From positions 1 through 33,556 of IMG/VR virus record IMGVR_UViG_3300021963_000400: 33,556 bases of DNA. One strand, given 5' to 3'. Every line of letters begins with the position of its first letter. Within the stretch, counting starts at the first letter, position 1. The stretch comes from a virus. The translations under genes and the position numbers were made by a program. Shown in pieces: positions 1 to 7,360 of this stretch. The notes beneath the pieces were generated by a model. It did not search any database and had not been told where the DNA came from. It was given only the letters and a program-made list of their open reading frames with translations.

Positions 1-415
1 CGGCCCGATGCGCGCGGCAAGTCCGGCGAGGTGGGTATCTCGCAGATTATGCCTAGTACCGGCGCCCAGCCCGGCTATGGCCTGACGCCGATCAGCATGG
101 CCGATGCGGCAGAGCCGGAGAAGGCCATTCCGTGGGGTGCGCAGTATCTGGCCGCGCGCGCGAAGGCGCAGGGCGTCAACGACTGGAACGACCCGGACCA
201 AGCAGCGAAGGGGCTGGCGGCCTACAACGGCAGCGGCCCGGCGGCTGATGGATATGGCCGGCAGGTGGCAAGCTTGGCTGGACTTCAGGGCGCGCAGCCA
301 CCGTCGGCTGCGGCAAGCGCCGGGAGCATGCAGGCACAGTCGCAGACTGGAGGCGCTGACATGTCTGTGCCCGGGCTGCCCGGTTACACGCTCGGCACGC
401 TGACCACGCGCGTGA
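1..415. repeat. Left copy of imperfect 415-bp terminal repeat
   Basis: Identical to 33142-33556 except at bases 33 (G/A), 197 (A/C), 198 (C/G) and 289 (G/A): 411 of 415 match. The repeat marks the point where a circular or permuted genome was cut. The differences change two residues (Asp/Ala at 197-198, Gly/Ser at 289) and one silent base (33). Confidence 0.95.
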
Positions 416-1302
416 TGGAAGGGCTGGGCAGCGAAAACCCGCGCATCCGTGCGCAGGCGGAGAGGTATGTGCCGCTGCTGACCCAGCTTCGCCAGCAAGC
501 ACAGCCCGGCCAAACGGTGAAAATTAACGGCCCGCAAGGCCCGGGCGAGTATGAGCGTTTGCCGAACGGCGGCCTGCGGTTCCTGGGTGGGATTCCTGAA
601 TCGGCGCTGCTGCCGCAGCCGGTGGAAGACCAGAGAGTGCGGCTTGCTCAGGCCGGAAGGGCGAACACAAATCTTACCGTGGACCAGCGCGGGGAAAACG
701 AGGAAGCTAAGGCCTACGGCAGAGAGATGGGGCAACAGGCCTCCGCCGTTCATTCGGAAGCCAATCAGGCGCGCACCTCGCTATCACGGTTGCAGCAGTT
801 TGAGGCGCTTTCTCAGGGATTTCAGACGGGAAAGTTGGCGCCGGCGCAGACGACGGCGGGAGGATGGGCGCGGGCTCTCGGCCTTGATGAAACGAAACTC
901 GGAATTCCGGCAAACGCTGCCATTAACGGCGAGTCGCTGCGGTCAATCAACAATTCGCTTACTTTGTCGCTCATTGGCAGCGGCGGCATGCCGGCAAACA
1001 ACTTTAGCAACACCGACCGCCAATTTATAAGCGAGATCGTTCCCAGCCTGTCCAACACGCCCGGCGCCAACGCCATCATTGCTTTCGGCATGCGCAAAGC
1101 TGCGGAACGGACGGTGGAAAAGGAGGACATGTGGCTCGCGGCACGCGAGCAGGGCCAGAGCTACGGCCAGTTCCTCAAGGATTGGAACACGCACGTGAAA
1201 GCCAACCCGATCATTCGCGTAATCCAGAAGACTGAAGATGCCGAAGCGCTGCCGCGCGGCACGATCTACAGCACGCCTAACGGCCAATACGTCATCCGCT
1301 GA
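1..1302 (+). CDS. Virion lytic transglycosylase, 3' part (5' part at 32662-33556)
   Basis: This is codons 161-593 of a 593-residue protein whose first 160 codons lie at the other end of the window; the reading frame is open from base 1, so an internal ATG at base 31 is not the start. It completes an SLT-type lysozyme-like domain: GISQIMPST (residues 172-180) and AAYNGSG (233-239) match the conserved blocks after the catalytic Glu, which sits in the other piece (QQESGF, Glu157). SLT domains cleave the MurNAc-GlcNAc bond of peptidoglycan. The remaining roughly 350 residues are Ala/Gln-rich and helical without a recognised domain. The position beside another large virion protein suggests an ejection protein that opens the wall during DNA entry rather than the lysis endolysin. 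The family call is firm; the virion role is inferred. Confidence 0.85.
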   Translation, partial: RPDARGKSGEVGISQIMPSTGAQPGYGLTPISMADAAEPEKAIPWGAQYLAARAKAQGVNDWNDPDQAAKGLAAYNGSGPAADGYGRQVASLAGLQGAQPPSAAASAGSMQAQSQTGGADMSVPGLPGYTLGTLTTRVMEGLGSENPRIRAQAERYVPLLTQLRQQAQPGQTVKINGPQGPGEYERLPNGGLRFLGGIPESALLPQPVEDQRVRLAQAGRANTNLTVDQRGENEEAKAYGREMGQQASAVHSEANQARTSLSRLQQFEALSQGFQTGKLAPAQTTAGGWARALGLDETKLGIPANAAINGESLRSINNSLTLSLIGSGGMPANNFSNTDRQFISEIVPSLSNTPGANAIIAFGMRKAAERTVEKEDMWLAAREQGQSYGQFLKDWNTHVKANPIIRVIQKTEDAEALPRGTIYSTPNGQYVIR

Positions 1303-1311
1303 GGGCGCACA

Positions 1312-3525
1312 ATGTCCGATCAAACTTGGCCCGGCACGCCGCTCTCGGAATACGTTGGCCGGAACACTACGCCTCCGCCGTCTGCCGAAGCGCAGCAATG
1401 GCCGGGCACGCCGTTGTCCCAATTCGTCCAGCGCGGCAACACCGAGATGCTGCGAGGCGAACAGTGGGCACGGAATCCCGTCACCGGCTTGCCGATCCCG
1501 GGGCTGCCGGCCGGCGCGGAGGTGCAGATCCTGCGCAACGCCTCCGGCCCTGTGGCTGATGCCATGGGCAAGGACATCCGCGAGGGTGGCGCGGGCGTCG
1601 GCACCATTGCCGCCGGCAGCCTCGCCACGGACAAGGAACAGCAGCGGCGCATCGTCGCGTCGCAGATGTTCCCCAACCTGGACCTGCGTGATGCCCTCCC
1701 GAGGGTGGCCTACGCGCCGGACGGCCGCCTCTACGCTGTCGGCGAGGATGGCACGCCGGCCTACGTGGATCCTCAAAGCCTCAGTCTGAGAAAACCGTCC
1801 ACTTTCCTGCCGGGTAACCTTGTGCGCCAAGTCGCCGGGCTGGCTGGCGACGCGCTGCCGATGGCTGGTGGTATTGCAGGTGGAGTGGCGTCGGGTCCGA
1901 CTTCGCTAATTGCCGGGCCGGCCTTGGCCGCTGGTGGGGCTGCGGCAGGCGATGCGGCGCGGCAGTTTGGTGCGGCATACATGGACCCAGGTGACCCGTA
2001 CGCGAACGACGCCAAGCCCGGATATAACATCAGGCAAACAGCGATTGAAGCGGCCCTGGGCGGCGTAGGCCAAGCGGGCGGCGCACTGTTTAACCGCTGG
2101 ATGTCGCCCAACAAACTCCGGGTCTCCGATCAAGACGCGCGGACGCTAATACGCGACCCGAACGCCATCGCAAGGGCCAGACAGAACGCCCTTGAAGCGG
2201 AGGCCATCGGCGTGAATCTGACGCCAGGACAGGCCAGCAACACGCGCTCGCTGCTGCAGTATGAGGACGCGGCGATGCAGAATCCCAATCTGGTGGACCG
2301 TGCTACCAACTTCTACAGGGGACAGGGGCAGCAGCTTTCAGCGGCTGGCCAGGACGTGCTTGCGGGCATTTCGACGCAGACCGACAAGACAATGGGCTCG
2401 CAGGCGTTCCGCGAGGCGGCGGGCGATGTGCCGACGACAATCCGCCGAGCCGCCAACACGACAGCAAGGCCATTCTACCAAATCGCAGAAGAAGCCGGAC
2501 GCACACAAAACGGCGGGGACGCCATGGCAGCGGCACGCGCGCGCTGGAATAGCCCAGCGGTTCAAGACGCCATGGATCGCGCTCGGCAAACCTACCGTAT
2601 CAAGCACAAACAAGACGCGCCAATGGTGCCCGATTTTAACCTTTGGGATTTGACCCTTCGAGAACTGCGCGACTTGGGCAATGTAGCGGACCGGGAAGGG
2701 CGCCACACTCTGGCAAGTGGCTACAAGGAGGCGCTGCAGGATCTGTCCACGCAGCTGGATACAGCGTTTCCAAGCTACCCGCAGGCTCGTGCCGCCGCAG
2801 CGCCGGGCCAGCGGCTGGCGGCGACGCTGGAAGAAACGGCCACCGGCACCAGTGGCGCTACTGGCGTGGACGACCGCGCTCGAAGCATCCTCGCGCCTAT
2901 TTTTGAACGCTCAAACCCGCAGTATGTAGCCACGACACGCAAAGCTTTTTTCGAGGCCGGCCGTCTAGACGAGTGGAACCAAGGCGTTCGGTCCTACCTG
3001 CAGGACGTATTTGATCGCGCCAGCCGCTCGCAGGAGGGCCTGAACGCCAGCATGTTGCGTCGGCAGGTGTTCGGCAACGTGGACAACCGCGACGCCCTGC
3101 GCGCGGCCATGACGCCGCAGCAGTTCGAAGGTTTCGACCGTTTCCTGCGCGTCGTAGAAAACGTGTCCCGCACCTATCCGCAGAACAGCCTGACGGCCAT
3201 GCGCGGCAATGCCCAGGCGGCGCTGTCCGAGGCGGCGCAGGACACCGGCACGCGCGCGCTGGCGGTGGCGGAACGCGTTACGTCTCCAATCCGGTTTGCG
3301 GACACGCTCGGCAGCATCTTTGAGTGGGTAAAACAGGGCCGCATCGACCGGAACGCCAGCCGCATCATCGACAACCTCTTCTCGGCGGATGGCGTGGACT
3401 ATCTGGCGCAGATGGCGCGGATGGGGCCAAACACTAAGCAGGCGGCAACCTTAACGTCGTATTTTTTAACCCGGATCGGCGCGGCGGGTGGAACCGACGA
3501 AACACCCACGCTAGGCCAACAATAG
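1312..3525 (+). CDS. Large presumed internal virion / ejection protein
   Basis: A 737-residue protein starting 9 nt after the transglycosylase stop, with GAGGG overlapping that stop as ribosome site. No enzyme motif is visible. The N-terminus carries a duplicated 12-residue motif, WPGTPLSEYVGR (6-17) and WPGTPLSQFVQR (30-41). A long Gly/Ala-rich hydrophobic stretch follows at about 165-215, then Gln/Arg-rich helical sequence to the end. Length, composition and its place directly after a virion transglycosylase resemble the DNA-ejection (internal virion) proteins of short-tailed phages, which cross the cell envelope to make a DNA channel. That role is inferred from context. Its last 92 nt overlap an antisense membrane-protein ORF. 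Confidence 0.7.
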   Translation: MSDQTWPGTPLSEYVGRNTTPPPSAEAQQWPGTPLSQFVQRGNTEMLRGEQWARNPVTGLPIPGLPAGAEVQILRNASGPVADAMGKDIREGGAGVGTIAAGSLATDKEQQRRIVASQMFPNLDLRDALPRVAYAPDGRLYAVGEDGTPAYVDPQSLSLRKPSTFLPGNLVRQVAGLAGDALPMAGGIAGGVASGPTSLIAGPALAAGGAAAGDAARQFGAAYMDPGDPYANDAKPGYNIRQTAIEAALGGVGQAGGALFNRWMSPNKLRVSDQDARTLIRDPNAIARARQNALEAEAIGVNLTPGQASNTRSLLQYEDAAMQNPNLVDRATNFYRGQGQQLSAAGQDVLAGISTQTDKTMGSQAFREAAGDVPTTIRRAANTTARPFYQIAEEAGRTQNGGDAMAAARARWNSPAVQDAMDRARQTYRIKHKQDAPMVPDFNLWDLTLRELRDLGNVADREGRHTLASGYKEALQDLSTQLDTAFPSYPQARAAAAPGQRLAATLEETATGTSGATGVDDRARSILAPIFERSNPQYVATTRKAFFEAGRLDEWNQGVRSYLQDVFDRASRSQEGLNASMLRRQVFGNVDNRDALRAAMTPQQFEGFDRFLRVVENVSRTYPQNSLTAMRGNAQAALSEAAQDTGTRALAVAERVTSPIRFADTLGSIFEWVKQGRIDRNASRIIDNLFSADGVDYLAQMARMGPNTKQAATLTSYFLTRIGAAGGTDETPTLGQQ

Positions 3526-3709
3526 CCGCCAGAACCAACGCGATCAGGAACGCTGACGCGGCGCTGCTGCCTGCCGCGACGTGGCGCTCATAGGCCGCGC
3601 GCACCAGCAGATGCGCGGCGACGATCACGACAAACGGCTGGAGATTTCGCACCGCGCCAGCGTAGCGCCCGCGCGTGCTTCTGTCACTAACACAAAACGG
3701 TGAACTCAT
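3434..3709 (-). CDS. Candidate small two-TM membrane protein, antisense in the late operon
   Basis: A 91-residue ORF on the minus strand that fills the 182-nt gap (3526-3707) between the ejection protein and the fibre gene, where the plus strand has no gene. It has two hydrophobic segments (about 23-37 and 51-70) followed by a basic tail (RRFHPPRR). In the unshared part most codons end in G or C, as in the true genes here, which argues for coding. Against it, the ATG at 3709 has GAGG only one nucleotide away, the first dozen codons are AT-rich, and the end overlaps the plus-strand gene; a GTG start at codon 20 is possible. It could be a membrane protein expressed from the prophage, such as superinfection exclusion. 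No family is recognised. Confidence 0.4.
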   Translation of the reverse strand: MSSPFCVSDRSTRGRYAGAVRNLQPFVVIVAAHLLVRAAYERHVAAGSSAASAFLIALVLAAIVGLAWVFRRFHPPRRSGLKNTTLRLPPA

Positions 3710-4001
3710 GCCTCGTAACGGTGCCGGCAGCTACACACTGCCCGAAGCTGCTTTTCAATCCGGCCAGACAATCAGCAGCGCGAAGGTAAATTCCGACTTG
3801 TCGGACATCGCCACGGCGCTGACGCAATCCGTCAGCCGGGACGGCCAGACGACGATCACTGCTAATCAACCGATGGCCGGCTTCGTCCATACGGGAGTGG
3901 GCAATGCCAGCCAACGCAACCAATATGCGGCGTTCGGCCAGGTGCAGGACGGTAACGTAGGTGCGCAGATCTACACCGCACTTAACTTTGGAGGGTTTTA
4001 G
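3708..4001 (+). CDS. Tail fibre / structural protein, short N-terminal-type
   Basis: A 97-residue protein. ATG 3708 is chosen over an ATG 11 codons upstream because MPRNGAGSYTLPE is the classic start of many phage fibre and collar proteins, followed by the equally typical SAKVNSDLSDIATALTQS (about 25-42). In most phages this block is the virion-attachment end of a longer fibre; here the ORF stops after 97 residues, so distal parts may be supplied by the next genes. Its ATG shares the CATG palindrome with the antisense ORF's start. The next gene follows after 2 nt. The structural assignment is good; whether it forms the fibre base or a separate collar subunit is not known. Confidence 0.7.
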   Translation: MPRNGAGSYTLPEAAFQSGQTISSAKVNSDLSDIATALTQSVSRDGQTTITANQPMAGFVHTGVGNASQRNQYAAFGQVQDGNVGAQIYTALNFGGF

Positions 4002-4003
4002 CT

Positions 4004-4450
4004 ATGGCCGTCACCGCGACACCAATTTTTGCCCAAACACCGTATGCCAAAACACTGACGCTTGCCGCGCAGACGGCGTGCACTACTCGCGCCCCAACGG
4101 CTACAGCATCGCTTGCGGGGGCGAACATCACAGCGTTTGTTCCGGTTTCTACCAATGGGCTGAGGATTGATTCGATTCAGGTGAATGCCGTTGGCACGGG
4201 CATTAGCACCGTAAACGCGGCTCAGCTTGTTAATATCTGGATGTGGGACGGCACGACCGCTTTCATGATTTTGGAAATTGCTGTCACAGCAGTGACTCCG
4301 AGCACAACGTCGGCGGCGTTTACGACGACCTACACGTTCTCGGCACCTCTGGTGCTGCCTGCTGCATTTGCTTTGTATGCTAGCACGACGGTGACCACCA
4401 CTGCGGCTGGCACTGCGTTGCAGGTCACAGCGTTTGGTGGGGCCTACTAA
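4004..4450 (+). CDS. Hypothetical virion protein of the fibre module
   Basis: A 148-residue Thr/Ala/Val-rich protein with no charged clusters, predicted as beta-rich. GGAGGG at 3990-3995 is a strong ribosome site for ATG 4004 and lies inside the end of the preceding fibre gene, so the two are probably translated in series. There are no enzymatic motifs and no signal peptide. Proteins of this size and composition sit beside fibre genes in many phages and are usually virion surface components. I recognise no named family; the structural role rests on composition and neighbours. Confidence 0.6.
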   Translation: MAVTATPIFAQTPYAKTLTLAAQTACTTRAPTATASLAGANITAFVPVSTNGLRIDSIQVNAVGTGISTVNAAQLVNIWMWDGTTAFMILEIAVTAVTPSTTSAAFTTTYTFSAPLVLPAAFALYASTTVTTTAAGTALQVTAFGGAY

Positions 4451-4451
4451 A

Positions 4452-4844
4452 ATGCCAACAGTCTCTTCCGCATTCAATTACGCGTTATCTTCTCCTACTT
4501 TACGCGGCAATGTTTTTACGGGAGCGCAAGTTGGCAATGTTACTGCATTGAAATCTACTTCGGCGGCAACGCCAATAAACCTTGCAAATAATAATAATTT
4601 TTCATACCTGACAGTAGAAAATAGTACGCTGTCAGCGCCGTCTAATCCAGTGGCAGGTCAGTCTGGCGTAATCGTAATCACTCAAGGCGCTACTGCACGG
4701 ACGCTAGCTTACAACACATTCTGGAAATTTTCCGTGGGAACAGTTCCTACGCTGACCGCAACAGCATCTGCGGTAGACACCTTTGTGTATTATGTAGAAT
4801 CTCCAACCCGCGCAACCTGCCAGCTAATCAAGGATGTGAAATGA
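4452..4844 (+). CDS. Hypothetical virion protein of the fibre module
   Basis: A 130-residue protein. ATG 4452, one base after the previous stop, is preferred to an ATG 6 codons upstream that would overlap that gene; GGTGGGG lies about 10 nt before it. The sequence is Ser/Thr/Asn/Ala-rich and beta-like, with a run of Asn at about residues 41-45. Base composition changes sharply from here: codons ending in T or A are common, unlike the GC-rich head genes, suggesting recent acquisition together with the next gene. It overlaps the propeller gene by 4 nt (ATGA). No family is recognised; probably a fibre or fibre-associated protein. Confidence 0.6.
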   Translation: MPTVSSAFNYALSSPTLRGNVFTGAQVGNVTALKSTSAATPINLANNNNFSYLTVENSTLSAPSNPVAGQSGVIVITQGATARTLAYNTFWKFSVGTVPTLTATASAVDTFVYYVESPTRATCQLIKDVK

Positions 4845-5866
4845 TAGTCGGCGGGATACCTATGTTGTTTGGTGGGGCAAAGCAGCAGTATATATCTGTC
4901 GTTCACTCCTCTTCCCCCTACGTCACAGCTTACCCCTGGAGTAGTGCAGGTTTTGGCACTAAATTTGCTAACCCTGCTACGCTTCCTGGTGTTACTGGCA
5001 GAGGTGTAACATTTTCCCCTGCTGGTACGGAGATTGCCGTTGCTCACTCCTCTTCCCCTAACGTCACAGTTTACCCGTGGAGTAGTGCAGGTTTTGGCAC
5101 TAAATTTGCTAACCCTGCTACGTTACCTTCTGGTGGTGGTTATGCCGTAGCTTTCTCCCCCGCCGGAACAGAACTCGCTGTTGGCGCCGATGGCACTCCA
5201 TTTGTCTTTGCTTACCCGTGGAGTGGTGCAGGTTTTGGCACTAAATTTGCTGACCCTGCTACACTACCTACTTTTTCTGTTTACGGTGTAGCTTTCTCCC
5301 CAGCTGGAACAGAGATAGCCGCAGCTCATGAGACATCCCCTTACATCGCCGTATATCCTTGGTCTGGTAGTGGTTTTGGTACGAAATTTGCGAATCCAGG
5401 TACGCTGCCAACAGGCAATGGTTTTGGTGTAGCTTTTTCCAAGGCTGGCACTGAAATAGCTGTTGGGCACGCCACATCACCCTATGTCACAATTTACTCT
5501 TGGAGTGGTGCCGGATTTGGTACTAAATTTACCAATCCGGGTACGCTGCCAACAGGCACTAGTTTTGGTGTAGCTTTTTCCAAGTCTGGCACTGAAATAG
5601 CTATTGCCAGCGACCTGACACCCTACGTGTTGGCCTACCCGTGGAGTGGTGCTGGATTTGGTATTAAATTTACCAATCCTGCTACATTACCCGCTTCCAG
5701 TGCATACGGTGTAGCATTCTCCTCCACTAATACGGAGATTGCCGTTGCTCACTCCTCTTCCCCTAACGTCACAGCTTACCCGTGGAGTAGTGCAGGTTTT
5801 GGCACTAAATTTGCTAACCCTGCTACGCTACCGACTGGTGCTGGTTTTGCCGTAGCTTTCTCATAA
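4841..5866 (+). CDS. Seven-bladed beta-propeller fibre / receptor-binding protein
   Basis: A 341-residue protein that is almost wholly seven 47-residue repeats. Trp residues fall at 33, 80, 127, 174, 221, 268 and 315 with no variation in spacing. Each unit reads roughly YPWSxAGFGTKFxNPxTLP, a variable 4-residue loop, GVAFSPAGTEIAVAH. The last two blocks resemble WD40/TolB-like blades. The chain begins in the middle of a blade (ISVVHSSSPYVTAYPW) and ends just after AVAFS, so the two ends complete one blade, the usual closure of a propeller ring. Its place among fibre genes suggests receptor or glycan binding at the tail tip; that is inference. The gene is more AT-rich than the head genes, and blades 2 and 7 are nearly identical in DNA, a sign of recent blade duplication. 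Confidence 0.75.
   Translation: MIVGGIPMLFGGAKQQYISVVHSSSPYVTAYPWSSAGFGTKFANPATLPGVTGRGVTFSPAGTEIAVAHSSSPNVTVYPWSSAGFGTKFANPATLPSGGGYAVAFSPAGTELAVGADGTPFVFAYPWSGAGFGTKFADPATLPTFSVYGVAFSPAGTEIAAAHETSPYIAVYPWSGSGFGTKFANPGTLPTGNGFGVAFSKAGTEIAVGHATSPYVTIYSWSGAGFGTKFTNPGTLPTGTSFGVAFSKSGTEIAIASDLTPYVLAYPWSGAGFGIKFTNPATLPASSAYGVAFSSTNTEIAVAHSSSPNVTAYPWSSAGFGTKFANPATLPTGAGFAVAFS
4892..5863 (+). repeat. Tandem 141-bp repeats encoding propeller blades
   Basis: Seven direct repeats of 141 bp inside the propeller gene. Bases 5026-5122 and 5731-5827, exactly five units (705 bp) apart, differ at one base in 97 (T5070 against C5775). The other units are more diverged, mostly in the short loop after the TLP motif. 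Such repeats can expand, contract or convert by homologous recombination. Confidence 0.9.
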
Positions 5867-5878
5867 CAAGGAAAACAA

Positions 5879-6184
5879 ATGAAATACACACAGCTCCCCC
5901 AAACCTACTGCGACGATGTTTTGGCTGAGGCTATCTACGGGCGCGAAGTTGAGTTTTTTCACTTTGAATTTGACCGCATCAATTTTGCCAAACTGCTGGA
6001 AACATTGCCCGATGGCCCGTATCGCGACAATGTGCAACAACGACACGACGAAACATTAAACCGCATGGATATGGTAAATGATATTTACGCCGCACTGGTA
6101 TCACAGATTACCGACCCCGCAGCACACGCCGCAGCTATTACGCGCACAGTCAAAAAAAGGGAAAACCATGTTCCTGCTAAATAA
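5879..6184 (+). CDS. Hypothetical protein of the fibre module
   Basis: A 101-residue, mainly helical charged protein, 12 nt after the propeller gene, with AAGGAA at 5868-5873 as ribosome site. It has no membrane segment or enzymatic motif. Its 3' end overlaps the next gene by 17 nt. Lying between a presumed receptor-binding protein and a fibre-assembly chaperone-like protein, it could be a second chaperone or connector, but this is only positional. I recognise no family. Confidence 0.6.
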   Translation: MKYTQLPQTYCDDVLAEAIYGREVEFFHFEFDRINFAKLLETLPDGPYRDNVQQRHDETLNRMDMVNDIYAALVSQITDPAAHAAAITRTVKKRENHVPAK

Positions 6185-6590
6185 TATTAAAGTGCATCAA
6201 GACGTCCAGCGCACCATTGGGGATGTGCAATATCCCGCTGGCTGGTTTAGTCACGACGCTGCGGCTCGCGCCAAGGTAGGCATGATTGAAGTGCCCGATA
6301 TTCCGAGGCCGGATGACAACCTTTTTACATCGGTTGAAAACCCAGACGGCAGTTGGACGGCAACACCGCGCACTGCTGATGATATTGCGGCAAGACTTGC
6401 TATTGCAAACACCCAGCAGGCGGCTGCTGTTCGTGCAGATCGTAACGCCCGCCTTGCTGCAACGGATTGGACACAGATCGCCGACAGCACGGCGGACAAG
6501 CCCGCATGGGCCGCCTACCGTCAGGCGTTGCGGGATGTGCCATCGCAGGTTGGGTTTCCGCAGAGCGTGACTTGGCCGCAAGAGCCGTGA
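6168..6590 (+). CDS. Tail-fibre assembly chaperone-like protein
   Basis: A 140-residue protein. ATG 6168 with an A-rich AAGGG site just before it is chosen over an upstream in-frame ATG at 6078 that lies deep inside the previous gene. The C-terminal half carries the pattern RNARLAATDWTQIADSTADK, then AWAAYRQALRDVPSQ and GFPQSVTWP, typical of the Phage_tail_APC family, small proteins that help fibres fold or assemble and are found directly after fibre genes. The N-terminal half (about 1-65) is probably the fibre-specific part. The placement supports the neighbours being a real fibre module. Confidence 0.75.
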   Translation: MFLLNNIKVHQDVQRTIGDVQYPAGWFSHDAAARAKVGMIEVPDIPRPDDNLFTSVENPDGSWTATPRTADDIAARLAIANTQQAAAVRADRNARLAATDWTQIADSTADKPAWAAYRQALRDVPSQVGFPQSVTWPQEP

Positions 6591-6601
6591 AGGGTTAGAA
6601 G

Positions 6602-6847
6602 ATGACCGACGTCGAGCTGAACGCGATGATCGAGAAAGCCGCCGAGTGCGGGGCACGGCGAGCGCTTGCCGCAATCGGGCTCTGCGACGAAAAAGCGGCT
6701 GGCGACATGCGCGATCTGCGCGGGGTGCTGGAGGCGTTTCGGTTGGCTAAAAGCACGGCGTGGACGACAATCGTGCGCCTAGTCACAGCCGCAATTTTTG
6801 CGGCGATTATTGCGGGCGTTGGCGTTGCGACTTGGCCAAAAGATTAG
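6602..6847 (+). CDS. DUF6127-like small membrane protein, lysis cassette
   Basis: An 81-residue protein with a soluble helical N-terminus (GARRALAAIGLCDEKAAGDM, 18-37, then a Leu/Arg helix) and one membrane segment at about 56-77. The layout (an RALAxxGL block, a charged helix, then a single C-terminal membrane span) resembles DUF6127 proteins of alphaproteobacterial prophages. It opens the lysis cassette directly before the spanins, so a holin-like or holin-regulating role is possible, but a single span with a large cytoplasmic domain is not a classic holin. The start follows AGGG with 7 nt spacing. Confidence 0.6.
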   Translation: MTDVELNAMIEKAAECGARRALAAIGLCDEKAAGDMRDLRGVLEAFRLAKSTAWTTIVRLVTAAIFAAIIAGVGVATWPKD

Positions 6848-6852
6848 GCGCC

Positions 6853-7251
6853 GTGTTTCCGGCGTTTCTGATCGGCCCGCTTGCCGGTGCCGCTGGCATG
6901 GCGCTGGCGGGTGCGGCGTTTTTCGGTTGGCTCATCTTGATCCACAACCCCGCCATTCGCGCCGCCCAGGTGGCCGAGATTGCTGCCGTGGTGGCGCAGG
7001 AGCGATTACGCCAGCACGAGGCCGCTACGGCCGCGCTGGAGGCTCAGGCGACCGCACAGGCCGCGCTAGATGCCGCTCTCGCGCCAACTCGCCGGAGGAT
7101 TGCCAGTGCGCTTGTGTCGTCTGCCTGCGTGTCTAGCGGTCCTGTGCGCGCTGCACTTGACGGGTTGCGCCAACCCCGGCCCGCCGGTGCTGCTGCGCCC
7201 GGTGGTGCCGGCCAGCCTGTTGATCTGTCAGCCCCAGCCCGTGCCCCCTAA
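6853..7251 (+). CDS. Rz-like i-spanin (inner-membrane subunit)
   Basis: A 132-residue protein read from GTG 6853, 5 nt after the previous stop; an in-frame ATG at 6898 would cut into the membrane segment, so GTG is preferred although its ribosome site is weak. One N-terminal membrane segment (about 4-30, ending GWLILIHNP) is followed by an Ala/Gln/Glu-rich coiled coil (about 36-80). This is the design of Rz, which spans the periplasm and pairs with an outer-membrane lipoprotein to fuse the membranes at lysis. The lipoprotein partner is encoded inside its 3' part in another frame, which makes the assignment strong. The last 50 residues are disordered and under constraint from the overlapping gene. 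Confidence 0.75.
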   Translation: MFPAFLIGPLAGAAGMALAGAAFFGWLILIHNPAIRAAQVAEIAAVVAQERLRQHEAATAALEAQATAQAALDAALAPTRRRIASALVSSACVSSGPVRAALDGLRQPRPAGAAAPGGAGQPVDLSAPARAP

Positions 7252-7360
7252 CAGCGACGACACCGCGCTGGCGTTGTGGATCATGGATTTAGCGGCGGCT
7301 GGCGAGGATTGCCGGGGGCGGCTGGTGCGGGTCAGGGCGTTGGTGGGGGATCGGCCTTGA
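7106..7360 (+). CDS. Rz1-like o-spanin lipoprotein, nested in the Rz-like gene
   Basis: An 84-residue protein from GTG 7106, chosen because GGAGG (7094-7098) lies 7 nt upstream; the upstream in-frame ATG 7070 lacks such a site. The N-terminus is a lipoprotein signal peptide: basic start, hydrophobic core LAVLCALH, lipobox LTGC with the lipidated Cys at residue 21. The mature part is Pro-rich at first (NPGPPVLLRPVVP), as in Rz1. The first 146 nt overlap the Rz-like gene in another frame, and the rest runs past its stop. Together the two should form the spanin complex. The mature chain, 64 residues, is longer than lambda Rz1. Confidence 0.8.
   Translation: MRLCRLPACLAVLCALHLTGCANPGPPVLLRPVVPASLLICQPQPVPPNSDDTALALWIMDLAAAGEDCRGRLVRVRALVGDRP

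Noticed and set aside
943-1830. Minus-strand open frame of 295 codons opposite the transglycosylase and ejection protein genes
   Set aside because: Arg/Ala-rich shadow of two well-supported plus-strand genes, without a domain pattern.
4892-5863. CRISPR array or diversity-generating retroelement because of the regular repeats
   Set aside because: Repeats are 141-bp coding units with no spacers, and no reverse transcriptase or template repeat is present in the window.
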